Source: a virus
Virus record (IMG/VR): IMGVR_UViG_3300037156_000420
Span: 1 to 48,440 of that record
Direction: 5' to 3' (one strand)
Length of the DNA stretch: 48,440 nucleotides
Below are positions 1 through 7,633 of this stretch, in pieces. The notes under the pieces were generated by a model. It worked only from the letters and a program-made list of their open reading frames with translations, ran no database searches and was not told the DNA's origin. A program made the translations under genes and the position numbers. Within the stretch, counting starts at the first letter, position 1, and each line of letters starts with the position of its first letter.

Positions 1-591
1 TTACAGATTACGATCCAGGGTAATAAATACCTGCCCTAAAGCAGTCACTTCATCCACGCCACACTCGAAATGGCTTTCCTGACGCGTCACGCTCAGACGG
101 TTACCAGGAATACGGGCCACATCATAAACGTCCAGATCACCATCAATGTCCAACAGCCAGCGACCATTGCCGGGATGTGTGCTGCCCAGATCGATAATCC
201 ATGAATGATTGCCTTTCACGATATACGCAGGCTGCGCCAGCGAATCGTCCAATAGCGAAGGGTCAACCGTCCAGAGGCCTTCTTCCTCAAGCTCCCCGCC
301 GCGCAATCTCAATTTTTTAAGCTGACGGATTTCACCTGACGCCACGGCAGCCGAAGAGCTTGCATCCTGCATCGCGCCTTTGCCCGTTGCCAGCCAGCGC
401 AACGAGACGCCGGTATCCAGCGCACAGGCCACGACCACATCACCGGGGAAATAATCTCTTCTTACCCAGGTACTTATCGTGCCAGATGATAATCCATACA
501 GATCCCCCAGTTCCTTCTGCATGCTAAAGCCGTAAGCCTGAAGCATACGCGTCAGAACAGCTTTTCCACCTTCAAGTTCATCTAATTGCAT
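1..591 (-). CDS. cI: 186-type CI repressor of element 1
   Basis: Lysogeny repressor that should silence the early promoter just upstream. The 196-residue product has an N-terminal helix-turn-helix (about residues 15-50, core SSGTISTWVRRDYFP), a linker, and a C-terminal domain (about 95-196, with GRWLLDIDGDLDVYDVARIP) that in 186 CI drives oligomerisation. The frame stays open upstream to 690, but the ATG at 591 gives the start expected from the HTH fold (MQLDELEGGKAVL) and has AGGGG upstream; the longer form would add 33 residues unlike the family. It has one HTH, while the repressor of element 2 (16779-17660) has two. Family assignment is firm, the start is likely. Confidence 0.85.
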   Translation of the reverse strand: MQLDELEGGKAVLTRMLQAYGFSMQKELGDLYGLSSGTISTWVRRDYFPGDVVVACALDTGVSLRWLATGKGAMQDASSSAAVASGEIRQLKKLRLRGGELEEEGLWTVDPSLLDDSLAQPAYIVKGNHSWIIDLGSTHPGNGRWLLDIDGDLDVYDVARIPGNRLSVTRQESHFECGVDEVTALGQVFITLDRNL

Positions 592-624
592 CTGGCGAAA
601 ACCCCTGAATCTGTAAATATCATC

Positions 625-653
625 TTGACAACTCGCAAATGCAAGTTTAGATT
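625..653 (+). promoter_or_regulatory. Early promoter of element 1
   Basis: A perfect -35 TTGACA (625-630), a 17-base spacer and TAGATT (648-653) point toward the early genes starting at 724. The element 2 repressor-early interval has the same layout (TTTACA, 17 bases, TAAATT). It lies just upstream of the repressor start codon at 591, so CI is the expected regulator. No operator could be assigned with certainty. Confidence 0.6.
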
Positions 654-723
654 GATTATGTAATGTACCGACAGACGACCATGATACCAAATTTACGGCG
701 TCGTGGAGAAATAAGGAGACGCG

Positions 724-999
724 ATGTTTTTAGGAACAGAGCAGCAGCGCCAGACCGGCCTGCGCCATATCGCTCATCTGAAAGAAACTTATTTCGTTCA
801 GAGTAAGAATCAGGTTGAGGTTATTTATGATCAGGCTCCTGAAAAATGGAAACTCACATTATGTTTTCACGCCGGTCTTAAACGCCATCATACCTTACTG
901 ACATATTCACAATTAAATGATGAGGAAAAAATGAAAATAATGCAGGCATTATTATCACTTCGCCACTTCACGGCGATATTTAAAGGAGAACTTTACTGA
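724..999 (+). CDS. Conserved small early phage protein
   Basis: First early gene of element 1, 91 residues, function not recognised. It is a clear relative of the product at 18749-19051 in element 2: both begin MFLG, both carry a CFHAGLK motif near residue 48-55 and a hydrophilic helical C-terminus. An AAGGAG ribosome site sits at about 712-717. Its stop overlaps the start of the zinc-finger gene by one base, so the two are translated together. Because cox/apl, cII and fil are absent here, it follows the repressor directly, unlike in element 2. Confidence 0.7.
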   Translation: MFLGTEQQRQTGLRHIAHLKETYFVQSKNQVEVIYDQAPEKWKLTLCFHAGLKRHHTLLTYSQLNDEEKMKIMQALLSLRHFTAIFKGELY

Positions 1000-1220
1000 T
1001 GGCAGACTGGATAGATGAATCGCAGGAGTATCAGTTAAAAATCCTCGAAGCGCAGATTACGCAGGCAACCCGTACCCGGCCTGCACTGTCGGCCTTCTTC
1101 TGCGTGGATTGTGATTCTCCGATTGCGGAGCCACGCAGGAAAATCATCCCCGGTGTACAGCGATGTATTGAATGTCAGGAAATTGAGGAGATTAAAAGAA
1201 AGAATTACCGCCCCGTATAA
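999..1220 (+). CDS. DksA/TraR-type zinc-finger protein
   Basis: A 73-residue protein with a four-cysteine zinc finger, C-x2-C (FFCVDCDSPI) followed about 17 residues later by C-x2-C (RCIECQE), the signature of the short TraR/DksA family that binds the RNA polymerase secondary channel. It has the usual N-terminal helix and central finger but little C-terminal extension. The start overlaps the previous stop (TGATG). A homologue sits at 19731-19955 in element 2. A role in tuning transcription is inferred from the family, not shown here. Confidence 0.8.
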   Translation: MADWIDESQEYQLKILEAQITQATRTRPALSAFFCVDCDSPIAEPRRKIIPGVQRCIECQEIEEIKRKNYRPV

Positions 1221-1258
1221 AAAGTCTAATTAATATTATTTAAATTAATCATCACGCT

Positions 1259-1276
1259 GGAAATAATATTATTTCC
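1259..1276. repeat. 18-base perfect palindrome before gene A
   Basis: GGAAATAATATTATTTCC is a perfect inverted repeat in the AT-rich gap between the zinc-finger gene and replication gene A. It could be a protein-binding site or a weak RNA hairpin; there is no T-run, so it is not a standard terminator. Confidence 0.45.
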
Positions 1277-1313
1277 GGAGAGGATTTTCTATTTTATTTT
1301 TCGGAATAAATGT

Positions 1314-3206
1314 ATGTCAGAGAATATCAGAGGCAGAACAATCCCTTCGCCCCCACCTGCATTTAACCGGACACCAGGGCAATATTTTGCGGGTACCTGG
1401 TGGTGGAATGCCCCCCGCGCAGCGCTCAGCAGCCCGCTGGAAAAACCACTGACCCGTGACTTTTGTCAGCGCCAGCAAACGGCCCTTTCTCAGCTGGCAG
1501 CACTGCCCCGTTGCGTGCGCACGCCGTTATATCAGCGGTATACATTTTTACTGGAAACTAAAGGAGTGCGCGTGGCGTTTCATTTCCTGATGACAGTTTT
1601 CACGCAACGCGTATGGCCGCGTATTAAGCTGGTAAATGCGCGAAACACACTGAATCGTCAAATCTCGCAAAAGCTACTCACTGAAGAAGAAATGTTTAAC
1701 CGCTTGCCCGATCTTAATGATGACGGTCTGAGAAGGCTGGCCAACAAACTTGCCGTGCAAATGCAGGATGCCTATGAATATCACTGTGAATGCTGGCTGA
1801 AAAACCGTCCTGACGAACCCGGCATTTTGTTGCGCGACAGCACACAGCAGGAAATTTACGGGCATGTCGCCGCGATGGCACGTTCCTGCCGCGTACAACC
1901 TCTTTACTGGCAGAAATGGCAAAAAGGCCATATGACAACGCATTCGGCTGTCGCCAGCATTTCACGTCTGGTCAGCGGCGAATGGTGGGAAAAACAGCTG
2001 CGTTCAAAACAGCGTTTGTGGCGGGAATCCCTGATGATTGCCTGCGGTTATGTCAGCCGCGCAACATCGCCTTATGCCAGTAAAAACGCTATCCGTGACG
2101 TGGTCTCACGCCGCTTATCCGCCATCAACTACCTGAAACAGTGCCAGCTCGAAAATGTTGAATCCGGTGAAACGCTGAGTTTGCTGGATACCGTATTGGC
2201 CAGCATTTCCAATCCCAAACTTCGCCGTATGGAACTGATGACGCTGATCGCCGGCGTCGAAGATGTCGCTGACCGGCAGCGCGACTGTGGGCTGTTTATT
2301 ACGCTGACCACGCCGTCAAAATATCATCCGCTGAAAACCACCGGAACCCGTACTGCTCCAATCTTTAATAAGAAATGGGAGCAGCACGCGTTTACCCCCA
2401 AAGATGCGCAGCGTTATCTGGTGGCTGTCTGGGCAAAAATCCGTACCACTTTTAAAGACCGGAACCTGAAAGTTTACGGCGTACGCGTCGTCGAACCGCA
2501 TCATGACGGCACGCCGCACTGGCACATGATGTTGTTCACACCGCAGGATCAGCAGCAAAAAGTGACAGAGGTTATGCGCCGTTATGCTCTTGAAGAAGAT
2601 TCGGATGAACCGGGTGCCGCTGAGTCACGTTTCAATTGCAAGCCGCTAAACCGGGGTGGCGCAGCCGGCTATATCGCGAAATACGTCGCCAAGAATATCG
2701 ATGGATACGCGCTCGATGGCGAAACCGATTTTGACTCTGGACGCTTGCTGACAGATATCGCCACTGCGGTCACCTCCTGGGCCTCGACGTGGCGGATCCC
2801 ACAATTCCACGCCATCGGTATTCCCTCGGTCGGCGCCTGGCGAGAATGCAGGCGGATCCGCTACCAGAATCTGACCAGCCGTTTTGACGCACGGGTTGAA
2901 AACGTGCGCAGCGCTGCCGATGAAGGTGATTTCGCCCGTTATATTCAGGCACAAGGTGGTATTCACATTCCCCGCAAGGCGCAAACGGTTCGCGTTGCCC
3001 GTCAACTCAGCGAGGAGAAAAATGCCTACGACGAGCCCCGCAATAAAGTCATCGGCATTTATGCCCCTCATCTGGGCATCTCTCATATTTTTCTGACACA
3101 CACTGCACAGTGGCGGATTGTCCGTCACCGGCCTTCTTATACGGAAATATCGAAGATTCGTATACCTTGGAGTTCTGTCAATAACTGTGGATCGCCTCCC
3201 GCCTGA
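1314..3206 (+). CDS. A: Replication initiation endonuclease A, C-terminally shortened
   Basis: P2 gpA-type HUH endonuclease that nicks the phage origin for rolling-circle replication. The 630-residue product keeps the core: ITLTTPSKYHP, the HUH motif in EPHHDGTPHWHMM (about residues 385-397) and the two catalytic tyrosines Y453 and Y457 in GYIAKYVAKN. Compared with the 747-residue copy in element 2 it stops just after the VNNCG segment and lacks about 110 C-terminal residues. The region that should hold the origin is also changed (3164-3181). The gene may be inactive or only partly active, which fits an element that has lost its head genes. Confidence 0.85.
   Translation: MSENIRGRTIPSPPPAFNRTPGQYFAGTWWWNAPRAALSSPLEKPLTRDFCQRQQTALSQLAALPRCVRTPLYQRYTFLLETKGVRVAFHFLMTVFTQRVWPRIKLVNARNTLNRQISQKLLTEEEMFNRLPDLNDDGLRRLANKLAVQMQDAYEYHCECWLKNRPDEPGILLRDSTQQEIYGHVAAMARSCRVQPLYWQKWQKGHMTTHSAVASISRLVSGEWWEKQLRSKQRLWRESLMIACGYVSRATSPYASKNAIRDVVSRRLSAINYLKQCQLENVESGETLSLLDTVLASISNPKLRRMELMTLIAGVEDVADRQRDCGLFITLTTPSKYHPLKTTGTRTAPIFNKKWEQHAFTPKDAQRYLVAVWAKIRTTFKDRNLKVYGVRVVEPHHDGTPHWHMMLFTPQDQQQKVTEVMRRYALEEDSDEPGAAESRFNCKPLNRGGAAGYIAKYVAKNIDGYALDGETDFDSGRLLTDIATAVTSWASTWRIPQFHAIGIPSVGAWRECRRIRYQNLTSRFDARVENVRSAADEGDFARYIQAQGGIHIPRKAQTVRVARQLSEEKNAYDEPRNKVIGIYAPHLGISHIFLTHTAQWRIVRHRPSYTEISKIRIPWSSVNNCGSPPA
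3164..3181 (+). other. Degenerate replication origin remnant in gene A
   Basis: This stretch aligns with the presumed A-protein nicking region of element 2 (23032-23049). Element 2 reads CCTCGGAGTCCTGTCAA, while here it is CCTTGGAGTTCTGTCAA, and the GC-rich hairpin just upstream in element 2 has no counterpart. P2 is known to carry its origin inside gene A; that this is the exact site is inferred from conservation of a hairpin plus nick-like sequence. Confidence 0.4.
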
Positions 3207-3317
3207 CAAAGTCAGTCATTGATACAAAAACCGCGCCAATAAAAATTCATACATAAATTCAATGGATTATAAATTTTAAAATACTCTGGCTGTTGACGTA
3301 TCAGATCAATTAAAGAA

Positions 3318-3337
3318 TACTGTATATAAACACAGTA
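3318..3337. promoter_or_regulatory. LexA (SOS) box, element 1
   Basis: TACTGTATATAAACACAGTA matches the LexA consensus CTG-N10-CAG with symmetrical TA flanks. It sits 17 bases before the start codon at 3355, so LexA should block this gene until DNA damage. An equivalent box precedes the homologous gene in element 2. Confidence 0.85.
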
Positions 3338-3354
3338 TCTGGCGAGGGGAGAAA

Positions 3355-3549
3355 ATGGAAAACCTGACTAAACAACAGTTAACGTTGTCCAGGATACAAT
3401 TGATCGCAGACATTTCGCAGACGGCGCAATGCAATCCAAAAGAATTCCTGGTCGTGATGTCACTGATCTCAGAGCTGGCCAGCCAGGCGCTGACTGACGA
3501 GAACCAGGACGTTGTGTATTGCAACGGGAGCACTGACGACACCCACTGA
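3355..3549 (+). CDS. Small SOS-controlled protein, tum-position gene
   Basis: A 64-residue helical protein with AGGGGAGA upstream and a LexA box over its promoter. It is homologous to the 57-residue product at 23982-24155: RIQLIADISQTAQC here corresponds to KIRLMADISRDAQC there, followed by a similar helical stretch. In phage 186 the LexA-controlled gene tum lies near this end of the genome and makes an antirepressor against CI; by position and control this could be a short functional analogue, but no sequence match to Tum was recognised. An overlapping minus-strand frame (3306-3581) is a shadow. Confidence 0.65.
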   Translation: MENLTKQQLTLSRIQLIADISQTAQCNPKEFLVVMSLISELASQALTDENQDVVYCNGSTDDTH

Positions 3550-3659
3550 TTGCCAGATCCTGCGGCGGTAGTAGCCAACATTACTGGCGCTTGCCCGACC
3601 GGTTTCCCTCCGGACTAAGCGCCCCGCCCTTTCCCTCTCTTCGCTGTCTGCTTACCTGT

Positions 3660-3677
3660 TGTGCCAGCTGTTTCACA
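3660..3677 (+). promoter_or_regulatory. Ogr-type late promoter site before X (element 1)
   Basis: TGT-N12-ACA (TGTGCCAGCTGTTTCACA), the dyad bound by P2 Ogr/delta activators about 55 bases before late start points. That places a start near 3723, ahead of gene X at 3761. In element 2 X has no promoter of its own and is read from the O promoter, so here a late promoter has been joined directly to X. Confidence 0.65.
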
Positions 3678-3760
3678 TCCCACTCAGATTGCCGCCCGGC
3701 GTGCTATTGCGCAGACTGAACTCACCTCCTGACGATTTCACTCACTTGTGGAGAAAGTTC

Positions 3761-3964
3761 ATGAAAGTCTATGCAGAACAGGGCGATACCCTCGATTCTC
3801 TTTGCTGGCGCTATTACAACCGCACGGCACTCGTCGTCGAAAAAGTGTATGCCGCCAATATTGGCATCGCGGATTTAGGCCCGTTATTACCTCACGGCAC
3901 AGCCGTCTTTATGCCCGACATTGCAGAACAACCGGTTCAGGAAACGATCAAATTATGGGACTGA
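3761..3964 (+). CDS. X: Tail protein X
   Basis: P2 gpX family, 67 residues, a LysM-like small tail protein (AEQGDTLDSLCWRYYNRT) needed for tail completion. The ATG at 3761 follows GGAGAAAG and gives exactly the length of the element 2 copy (34187-34390). Frames that start further upstream are not supported. It begins the lysis-tail operon of element 1 in the absence of O, N, M and L, and its end overlaps the holin start. Confidence 0.85.
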   Translation: MKVYAEQGDTLDSLCWRYYNRTALVVEKVYAANIGIADLGPLLPHGTAVFMPDIAEQPVQETIKLWD

Positions 3965-4176
3965 ATACGGAGCGCATCAGTTCAGGCTGCGCCTATTTCA
4001 TCGCCACTTCGCTGACCTGGCTCGCCAGTCTGACATCGCAGGACGTCGCCTTTCTGGTCGGCTCAGCAGTTGGCGTCGGCACGTTTTTGATCAACTGGTA
4101 CTACCGGCGCAAAAGCTATCAGTTGCTGGCACGTAAAGGTCTGAGCAAAGACGACTATGAAAACCTCAACTCTTAA
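3955..4176 (+). CDS. Y: Holin, gpY position
   Basis: A 73-residue membrane protein with two hydrophobic stretches (about residues 10-26 and 29-48) followed by WYYRRKSY, a positively charged end typical of small holins. It controls the time of lysis by permeabilising the inner membrane. The ATG at 3955 overlaps the end of X, and the reading frame runs 20 bases into the endolysin gene. The element 2 homologue at 34393-34608 shares SQD(V/I)AFLVG and NWYYRRK. The holin role follows from position and topology. Confidence 0.75.
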   Translation: MGLNTERISSGCAYFIATSLTWLASLTSQDVAFLVGSAVGVGTFLINWYYRRKSYQLLARKGLSKDDYENLNS

Positions 4177-4666
4177 ACGCTGTAGTGCCGCCGTGGTCCT
4201 GGGGCTGATGGCAGCACTGCCAGGCTACAGCTCCTTGCAGGTGTCAGAAGAGGGTCTGCGGTTGATCACCGATTTTGAAGGCTGTCAGCTGCAACCCTAT
4301 CAATGCAGCGCTGGCGTATGGACCAGCGGCATCGGTCATACGGCCGGCGTTAAACCGGCACAGGAAGTCACCGAACATCAGGCCGCTGAAAATCTGCTGG
4401 GGGATATTCAGCAGACAGAGCGCGCCGTAAAAAAATGTATGCCGGTGATCATGCCGCAACCGGTTTTTGATGCCGTGGTGTCCTTCAGTTTTAACGTCGG
4501 CACCGGTGCCGCCTGTAAATCAACACTGGCGTTTTTCATCAACCAGCAGCAGTGGCAACAAGCCTGCGACCAGTTGCCACGGTGGGTTTTCGTTAATGGC
4601 GAACGCAACCGGGGTCTGGAACGCAGGCGAAATGCCGAACGTACTCTCTGCCTGAAAGGAGTCTGA
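4157..4666 (+). CDS. K: SAR endolysin with P1 Lyz-type Glu-Cys-Thr site
   Basis: Muramidase of the phage lysozyme family, 169 residues. The N-terminal hydrophobic stretch (about residues 8-26, weakly hydrophobic, Ala/Gly/Ser rich) is a signal-anchor-release segment, so it is exported by Sec and freed when the membrane is depolarised. The site EGCQLQPYQCSAGVWTSGIG has Glu, Cys at +9 and Thr at +15, the arrangement of P1 Lyz (E42, C51, T57) instead of the usual Glu-Asp-Thr; the Cys at +2 matches the regulatory C44 of P1 Lyz. It sits between holin and spanins. Confidence 0.85.
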   Translation: MKTSTLKRCSAAVVLGLMAALPGYSSLQVSEEGLRLITDFEGCQLQPYQCSAGVWTSGIGHTAGVKPAQEVTEHQAAENLLGDIQQTERAVKKCMPVIMPQPVFDAVVSFSFNVGTGAACKSTLAFFINQQQWQQACDQLPRWVFVNGERNRGLERRRNAERTLCLKGV

Positions 4667-5095
4667 ATGCGTCTGTTAACAGCACTTCTGGCGGGGATGG
4701 TTTTACTGGTCGCCATCCTGTTGCTTTCCAATCGCTCATTACAGCACGACCTCAACAATGCCAGTCAGCAACGCGATGCCCTGATTACACAGTTACAACA
4801 ACGCGAGCAGTTGATCGCCACACTGAACCAGCAAATGCGCCAGCGCGAGCAAGCTGAACTGGCGTTACGCGAAGACCTGAACACCGCCCGGCAAGTGATG
4901 CAAAGCCGTGAGCAACAAAGGCAGAGGAGCCTCCATGATGATCCGCAAACCCGTCAGTGGGCTGACAGCAGTCTGCCTGCTGATATCAACCGGTTGCACC
5001 AGCGTCCCGCCTTCAGCTCCGCCAGCGATTATTTACGTTGGCTGTCCGGCGGTCAGCTCATGCCCTATTCCGGCCAGCAAACCGGCCACCAATGA
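4667..5095 (+). CDS. lysB: Inner-membrane spanin LysB (Rz-like)
   Basis: A 142-residue protein with an N-terminal membrane anchor (about residues 4-22) and a long Gln/Arg-rich coiled coil, the shape of an i-spanin. With the outer-membrane lipoprotein LysC it fuses inner and outer membranes in the last lysis step. It starts right after the endolysin stop (TGAATG), and the lysC gene is embedded in another frame, as in P2 and lambda Rz/Rz1. Confidence 0.8.
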   Translation: MRLLTALLAGMVLLVAILLLSNRSLQHDLNNASQQRDALITQLQQREQLIATLNQQMRQREQAELALREDLNTARQVMQSREQQRQRSLHDDPQTRQWADSSLPADINRLHQRPAFSSASDYLRWLSGGQLMPYSGQQTGHQ

Positions 5096-5225
5096 AGATC
5101 TGAGTACCGACATTCTTCAGCTGGAGTCCGCGCTGATGGATTGCGGCTTACAAATTGAAGCCATCAAAAAGTGTCAGGAGGCACAACATGCAAAAACCGA
5201 TTCAATTGCAACAACGGCTGATTGA
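4935..5225 (+). CDS. lysC: Outer-membrane spanin lipoprotein LysC (Rz1-like)
   Basis: A 96-residue lipoprotein read in a different frame within lysB and past its end. The signal peptide ends in the lipobox LISTGC, after which come proline-rich residues (SVPPSAPP), typical of Rz1-type o-spanins. The ATG at 4935 has GAGGAG just upstream; a GTG at 4908 is less likely. Its end overlaps the start of R. Confidence 0.8.
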   Translation: MMIRKPVSGLTAVCLLISTGCTSVPPSAPPAIIYVGCPAVSSCPIPASKPATNEDLSTDILQLESALMDCGLQIEAIKKCQEAQHAKTDSIATTAD

Positions 5226-5649
5226 ACAGATCCCCTTGCTTGCGGCTACGCCTGAAAAACTGGTGATTGCCACCGGGCCGGGCAATGTGGTGGCCACATC
5301 TGCACCTTCGCTTTCTTTTGAGTACCGCTATCCGCTGACAGTGACGATCACTGACGACGCGCTCAGCGAAACGCTGGTCGATCTGGCCGTGGTCACCGTT
5401 CTCGACTGGCTGCAGGTTAATCAGCCTGAAATTCTCGGCAACGCCTTGCACCGGCTAAATGATTTTACCTTCACTCAGCAGGAACGAAGCCTCGCTCTGG
5501 TGCTGCAACTGACAGAACGCGTCCAGGTAAGTGACAAGGATGAGGTGCGCACCATCACTCATCTCCCGGAACCGCCACTGCCAGAAAATGTGGCGCTGCC
5601 GCGTCAGGTTTATCTCAACGGCGAACTGATCAGCAGCTGGACGGTGTAA
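5188..5649 (+). CDS. R: Tail completion protein R
   Basis: P2 gpR family, 153 residues, acting at the head-proximal end of the tail. Matches the element 2 copy in the SLSFEY(R/Q)Y segment and in the C-terminal PEPPLPE and LNGEL/LHGEL motifs. The ATG at 5188 follows CAGGAGG, so an upstream frame start at 5155 is rejected. In element 2 gene S follows directly; here S is absent and the next feature is the V promoter site. Confidence 0.8.
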   Translation: MQKPIQLQQRLIEQIPLLAATPEKLVIATGPGNVVATSAPSLSFEYRYPLTVTITDDALSETLVDLAVVTVLDWLQVNQPEILGNALHRLNDFTFTQQERSLALVLQLTERVQVSDKDEVRTITHLPEPPLPENVALPRQVYLNGELISSWTV

Positions 5650-5664
5650 CCCGATAAACCTTGT

Positions 5665-5682
5665 TGTGTCAGCCGCTGGCGA
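5665..5682 (+). promoter_or_regulatory. Degenerate Ogr site before V (element 1)
   Basis: TGT followed after 12 bases by CGA (TGTGTCAGCCGCTGGCGA); only the left half-site is perfect. It lies at the same distance before V as the better site in element 2 (36540-36557), and the preceding TTGT context is shared with the other late promoter sites. Confidence 0.45.
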
Positions 5683-5730
5683 ACGGTCACCGGTTGTCGC
5701 TCAACCCTCTGAAACGGCATCCTTTATCCC

Positions 5731-6372
5731 ATGAATACGACTCTTCAACTCAACGACATAATGCGGCTGATTGGCAATCTGGTACGCATCGGCAAAGTCT
5801 CCGAACTGGATCTTGCCAACGCCCGCTGCCGCGTCAAAACGGGCAGCAACGTGACAGCCTGGCTGCCGTGGATGACGCATCGCGCCGGACGTACGCGCAG
5901 CTGGTGGGCGCCCTCCGTCGGTGAACAGGTTTTGCTGCTCTCGATGGGCGGCGAGCTTAATACGGCATTCGTGTTACCGGCAGTATTTTCTGATGCTTCG
6001 CCCGCCCCATCTGCCTCGCCGGACGCCTTTCATCTGGCCTTCCCGGACGGCGCAGTTTTTGAATACGAACCGGCACAAAGCGCTCTGAAAGTGACGGGAA
6101 TTAAAACAGCCGTGATTAACGCAGCGCAAAAGGTTGAGGTGACCGCACCCGAAATCCGCTGTACCGCCAGCACCCGCATCACGCTCGACACGCCGGAAGT
6201 AGTTTGCACCAGCAAACTGACTACCGGATCTCTCGAGGTGAAACAAGGCGGCACGCTGACCGGCAACTTAACCCACAGCGGCGGCAGCCTGACATCCAAC
6301 GGCATCGTTGTGCACACTCACCGCCACAGCGGTGTTCAGACCGGCGGCGGTCAGACAGGAGGCCCGCAATGA
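5731..6372 (+). CDS. V: Baseplate spike protein V
   Basis: P2 gpV family membrane-piercing spike, 213 residues, the same length as the element 2 copy. An N-terminal OB-like domain (residues about 1-90, HRAGRTRSWWAPSVGEQV) is followed by a repetitive beta-helix (ITLDTPEVVCTSKLTTGSLEV) and a His tip (VHTHRHSG) like the HxH iron site of P2 gpV. No clear ribosome site lies before the ATG. The stop overlaps the W start (ATGA). Confidence 0.88.
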   Translation: MNTTLQLNDIMRLIGNLVRIGKVSELDLANARCRVKTGSNVTAWLPWMTHRAGRTRSWWAPSVGEQVLLLSMGGELNTAFVLPAVFSDASPAPSASPDAFHLAFPDGAVFEYEPAQSALKVTGIKTAVINAAQKVEVTAPEIRCTASTRITLDTPEVVCTSKLTTGSLEVKQGGTLTGNLTHSGGSLTSNGIVVHTHRHSGVQTGGGQTGGPQ

Positions 6373-6719
6373 GCAATCCCAAGTACCTGGGGATGAACAG
6401 AAACAGCGGTATGGCTATCGAAGATCTCGACCATATCCGCCAGTCCGTGAGCGACATTTTGAATACACCGGTCGGTTCCAGAGTGATGCGCCGCAATTAC
6501 GGTTCGTTACTTTCTGAGCTGATCGACCAGCCGCAAAACGGCGCACTGCAACTGCAGATGATGGCAATTTGCTACACCGCATTGTTGCAGTGGGAACCCC
6601 GCATTTCACTGAATGCCATCACTTTCGAGACCGATTACACCGGCAAGATGGTGGTGGAACTGACCGGAAGCCGTAACGACACGGCAACGGATTTTTCCCT
6701 GAATATTCCTGTGAGCTGA
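6369..6719 (+). CDS. W: Baseplate wedge protein W (gp25-like)
   Basis: P2 gpW, a gp25-like baseplate wedge subunit of 116 residues. Family motifs include SVSDILNTPVGSRVMRRNYGS in the middle and a C-terminal beta region. The ATG at 6369 overlaps the V stop by four bases and gives the same length as the element 2 copy; an open frame upstream to 6204 only shadows V. Confidence 0.88.
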   Translation: MSNPKYLGMNRNSGMAIEDLDHIRQSVSDILNTPVGSRVMRRNYGSLLSELIDQPQNGALQLQMMAICYTALLQWEPRISLNAITFETDYTGKMVVELTGSRNDTATDFSLNIPVS

Positions 6720-6724
6720 CACTT

Positions 6725-7633
6725 ATGGCAACGATCGATTTAAGCCAGTTACCGCCCCCTGATGTGGTCGAAGAACTGGATTATGAAAGCCTGCTTGAAG
6801 AACGTAAAACGACGCTGATTTCGCTCTATCCAGCCGATCAGCAGGAGGCCATCAGCCGCACGCTGACGCTGGAATCCGAACCGCTGGTCAAACTGTTGCA
6901 GGAGAATGCCTACCGCGAACTGATCCTGCGCCAGCGGGTGAACGAAGCCGCACGCGCCGTGATGGTGGCCTATGCGACGGGCAGTGATCTGGATCAGCTT
7001 GCGGCGAATTTCAACGTTCAGCGCCTGGTTTTACAGCCTGCGGATATCAATACAATCCCCCCAAAAGCCGCCGTTCTAGAAGCCGATAGCGATTTACGCG
7101 TGCGTATTCCTCAGGCGTTCGAAGGGTTGAGCGTGGCGGGCCCGACCGGAGCTTACGAATATCATGCTCGTTCGGCAGACGGACGCATTGCGGATGCATC
7201 GGCTATCAGCCCGTCTCCCGCTGAAGTGACCGTCACTATTTTGTCACGAGACAACGATGGCGTTGCCTCTGATGACTTGCTCATTGCCGTTGAAAAAGCC
7301 CTGAACGATGAAGATGTCAGGCCTGTTGCCGATCGCGTCACAGTACAGGCAGCTGAGATTGTGCCTTATCAGATTGATGCCGTGCTGTATGTTTTGCCTA
7401 CGCCCGAAATTGAGCCCGTCCGTGCGGCGTCTGAAGCGCAGCTGAAAACCTACATCAACACGCAAAGCCGGTTAGGTCGCGATATCCGGCTTTCTGCAAT
7501 TTATGCCGCTTTGCACGTTGAGGGCGTTCAGCGGGTAGAGCTGTCGTCACCGCTGGCGGATATCGTGCTTGATAAAACTCAGGCGTCACTCTGTACCGGT
7601 TACTCACTGACAGTGGGAGGCTCGGATGAGTGA
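6725..7633 (+). CDS. J: Baseplate assembly protein J
   Basis: P2 gpJ, a 302-residue outer baseplate protein, colinear and equal in length with the element 2 copy. Shared segments are MATIDLSQLP at the start, YREL/VILRQRVNEAA near residue 65, QAFEGLSVAGPTG/VG and GRDIRLSAIYAALHVEGVQRVEL near the end. It overlaps the I start by eight bases, a fixed P2 arrangement that couples translation. Confidence 0.9.
   Translation: MATIDLSQLPPPDVVEELDYESLLEERKTTLISLYPADQQEAISRTLTLESEPLVKLLQENAYRELILRQRVNEAARAVMVAYATGSDLDQLAANFNVQRLVLQPADINTIPPKAAVLEADSDLRVRIPQAFEGLSVAGPTGAYEYHARSADGRIADASAISPSPAEVTVTILSRDNDGVASDDLLIAVEKALNDEDVRPVADRVTVQAAEIVPYQIDAVLYVLPTPEIEPVRAASEAQLKTYINTQSRLGRDIRLSAIYAALHVEGVQRVELSSPLADIVLDKTQASLCTGYSLTVGGSDE

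Noticed and set aside
2646-3209. Minus-strand frame of 187 codons in gene A
   Set aside because: Shadow of the A reading frame, which has HUH and tyrosine motifs and a homologue in element 2.
3306-3581. Minus-strand frame opposite the SOS gene
   Set aside because: The plus-strand gene has a LexA box, ribosome site and a homologue; the minus frame has none.
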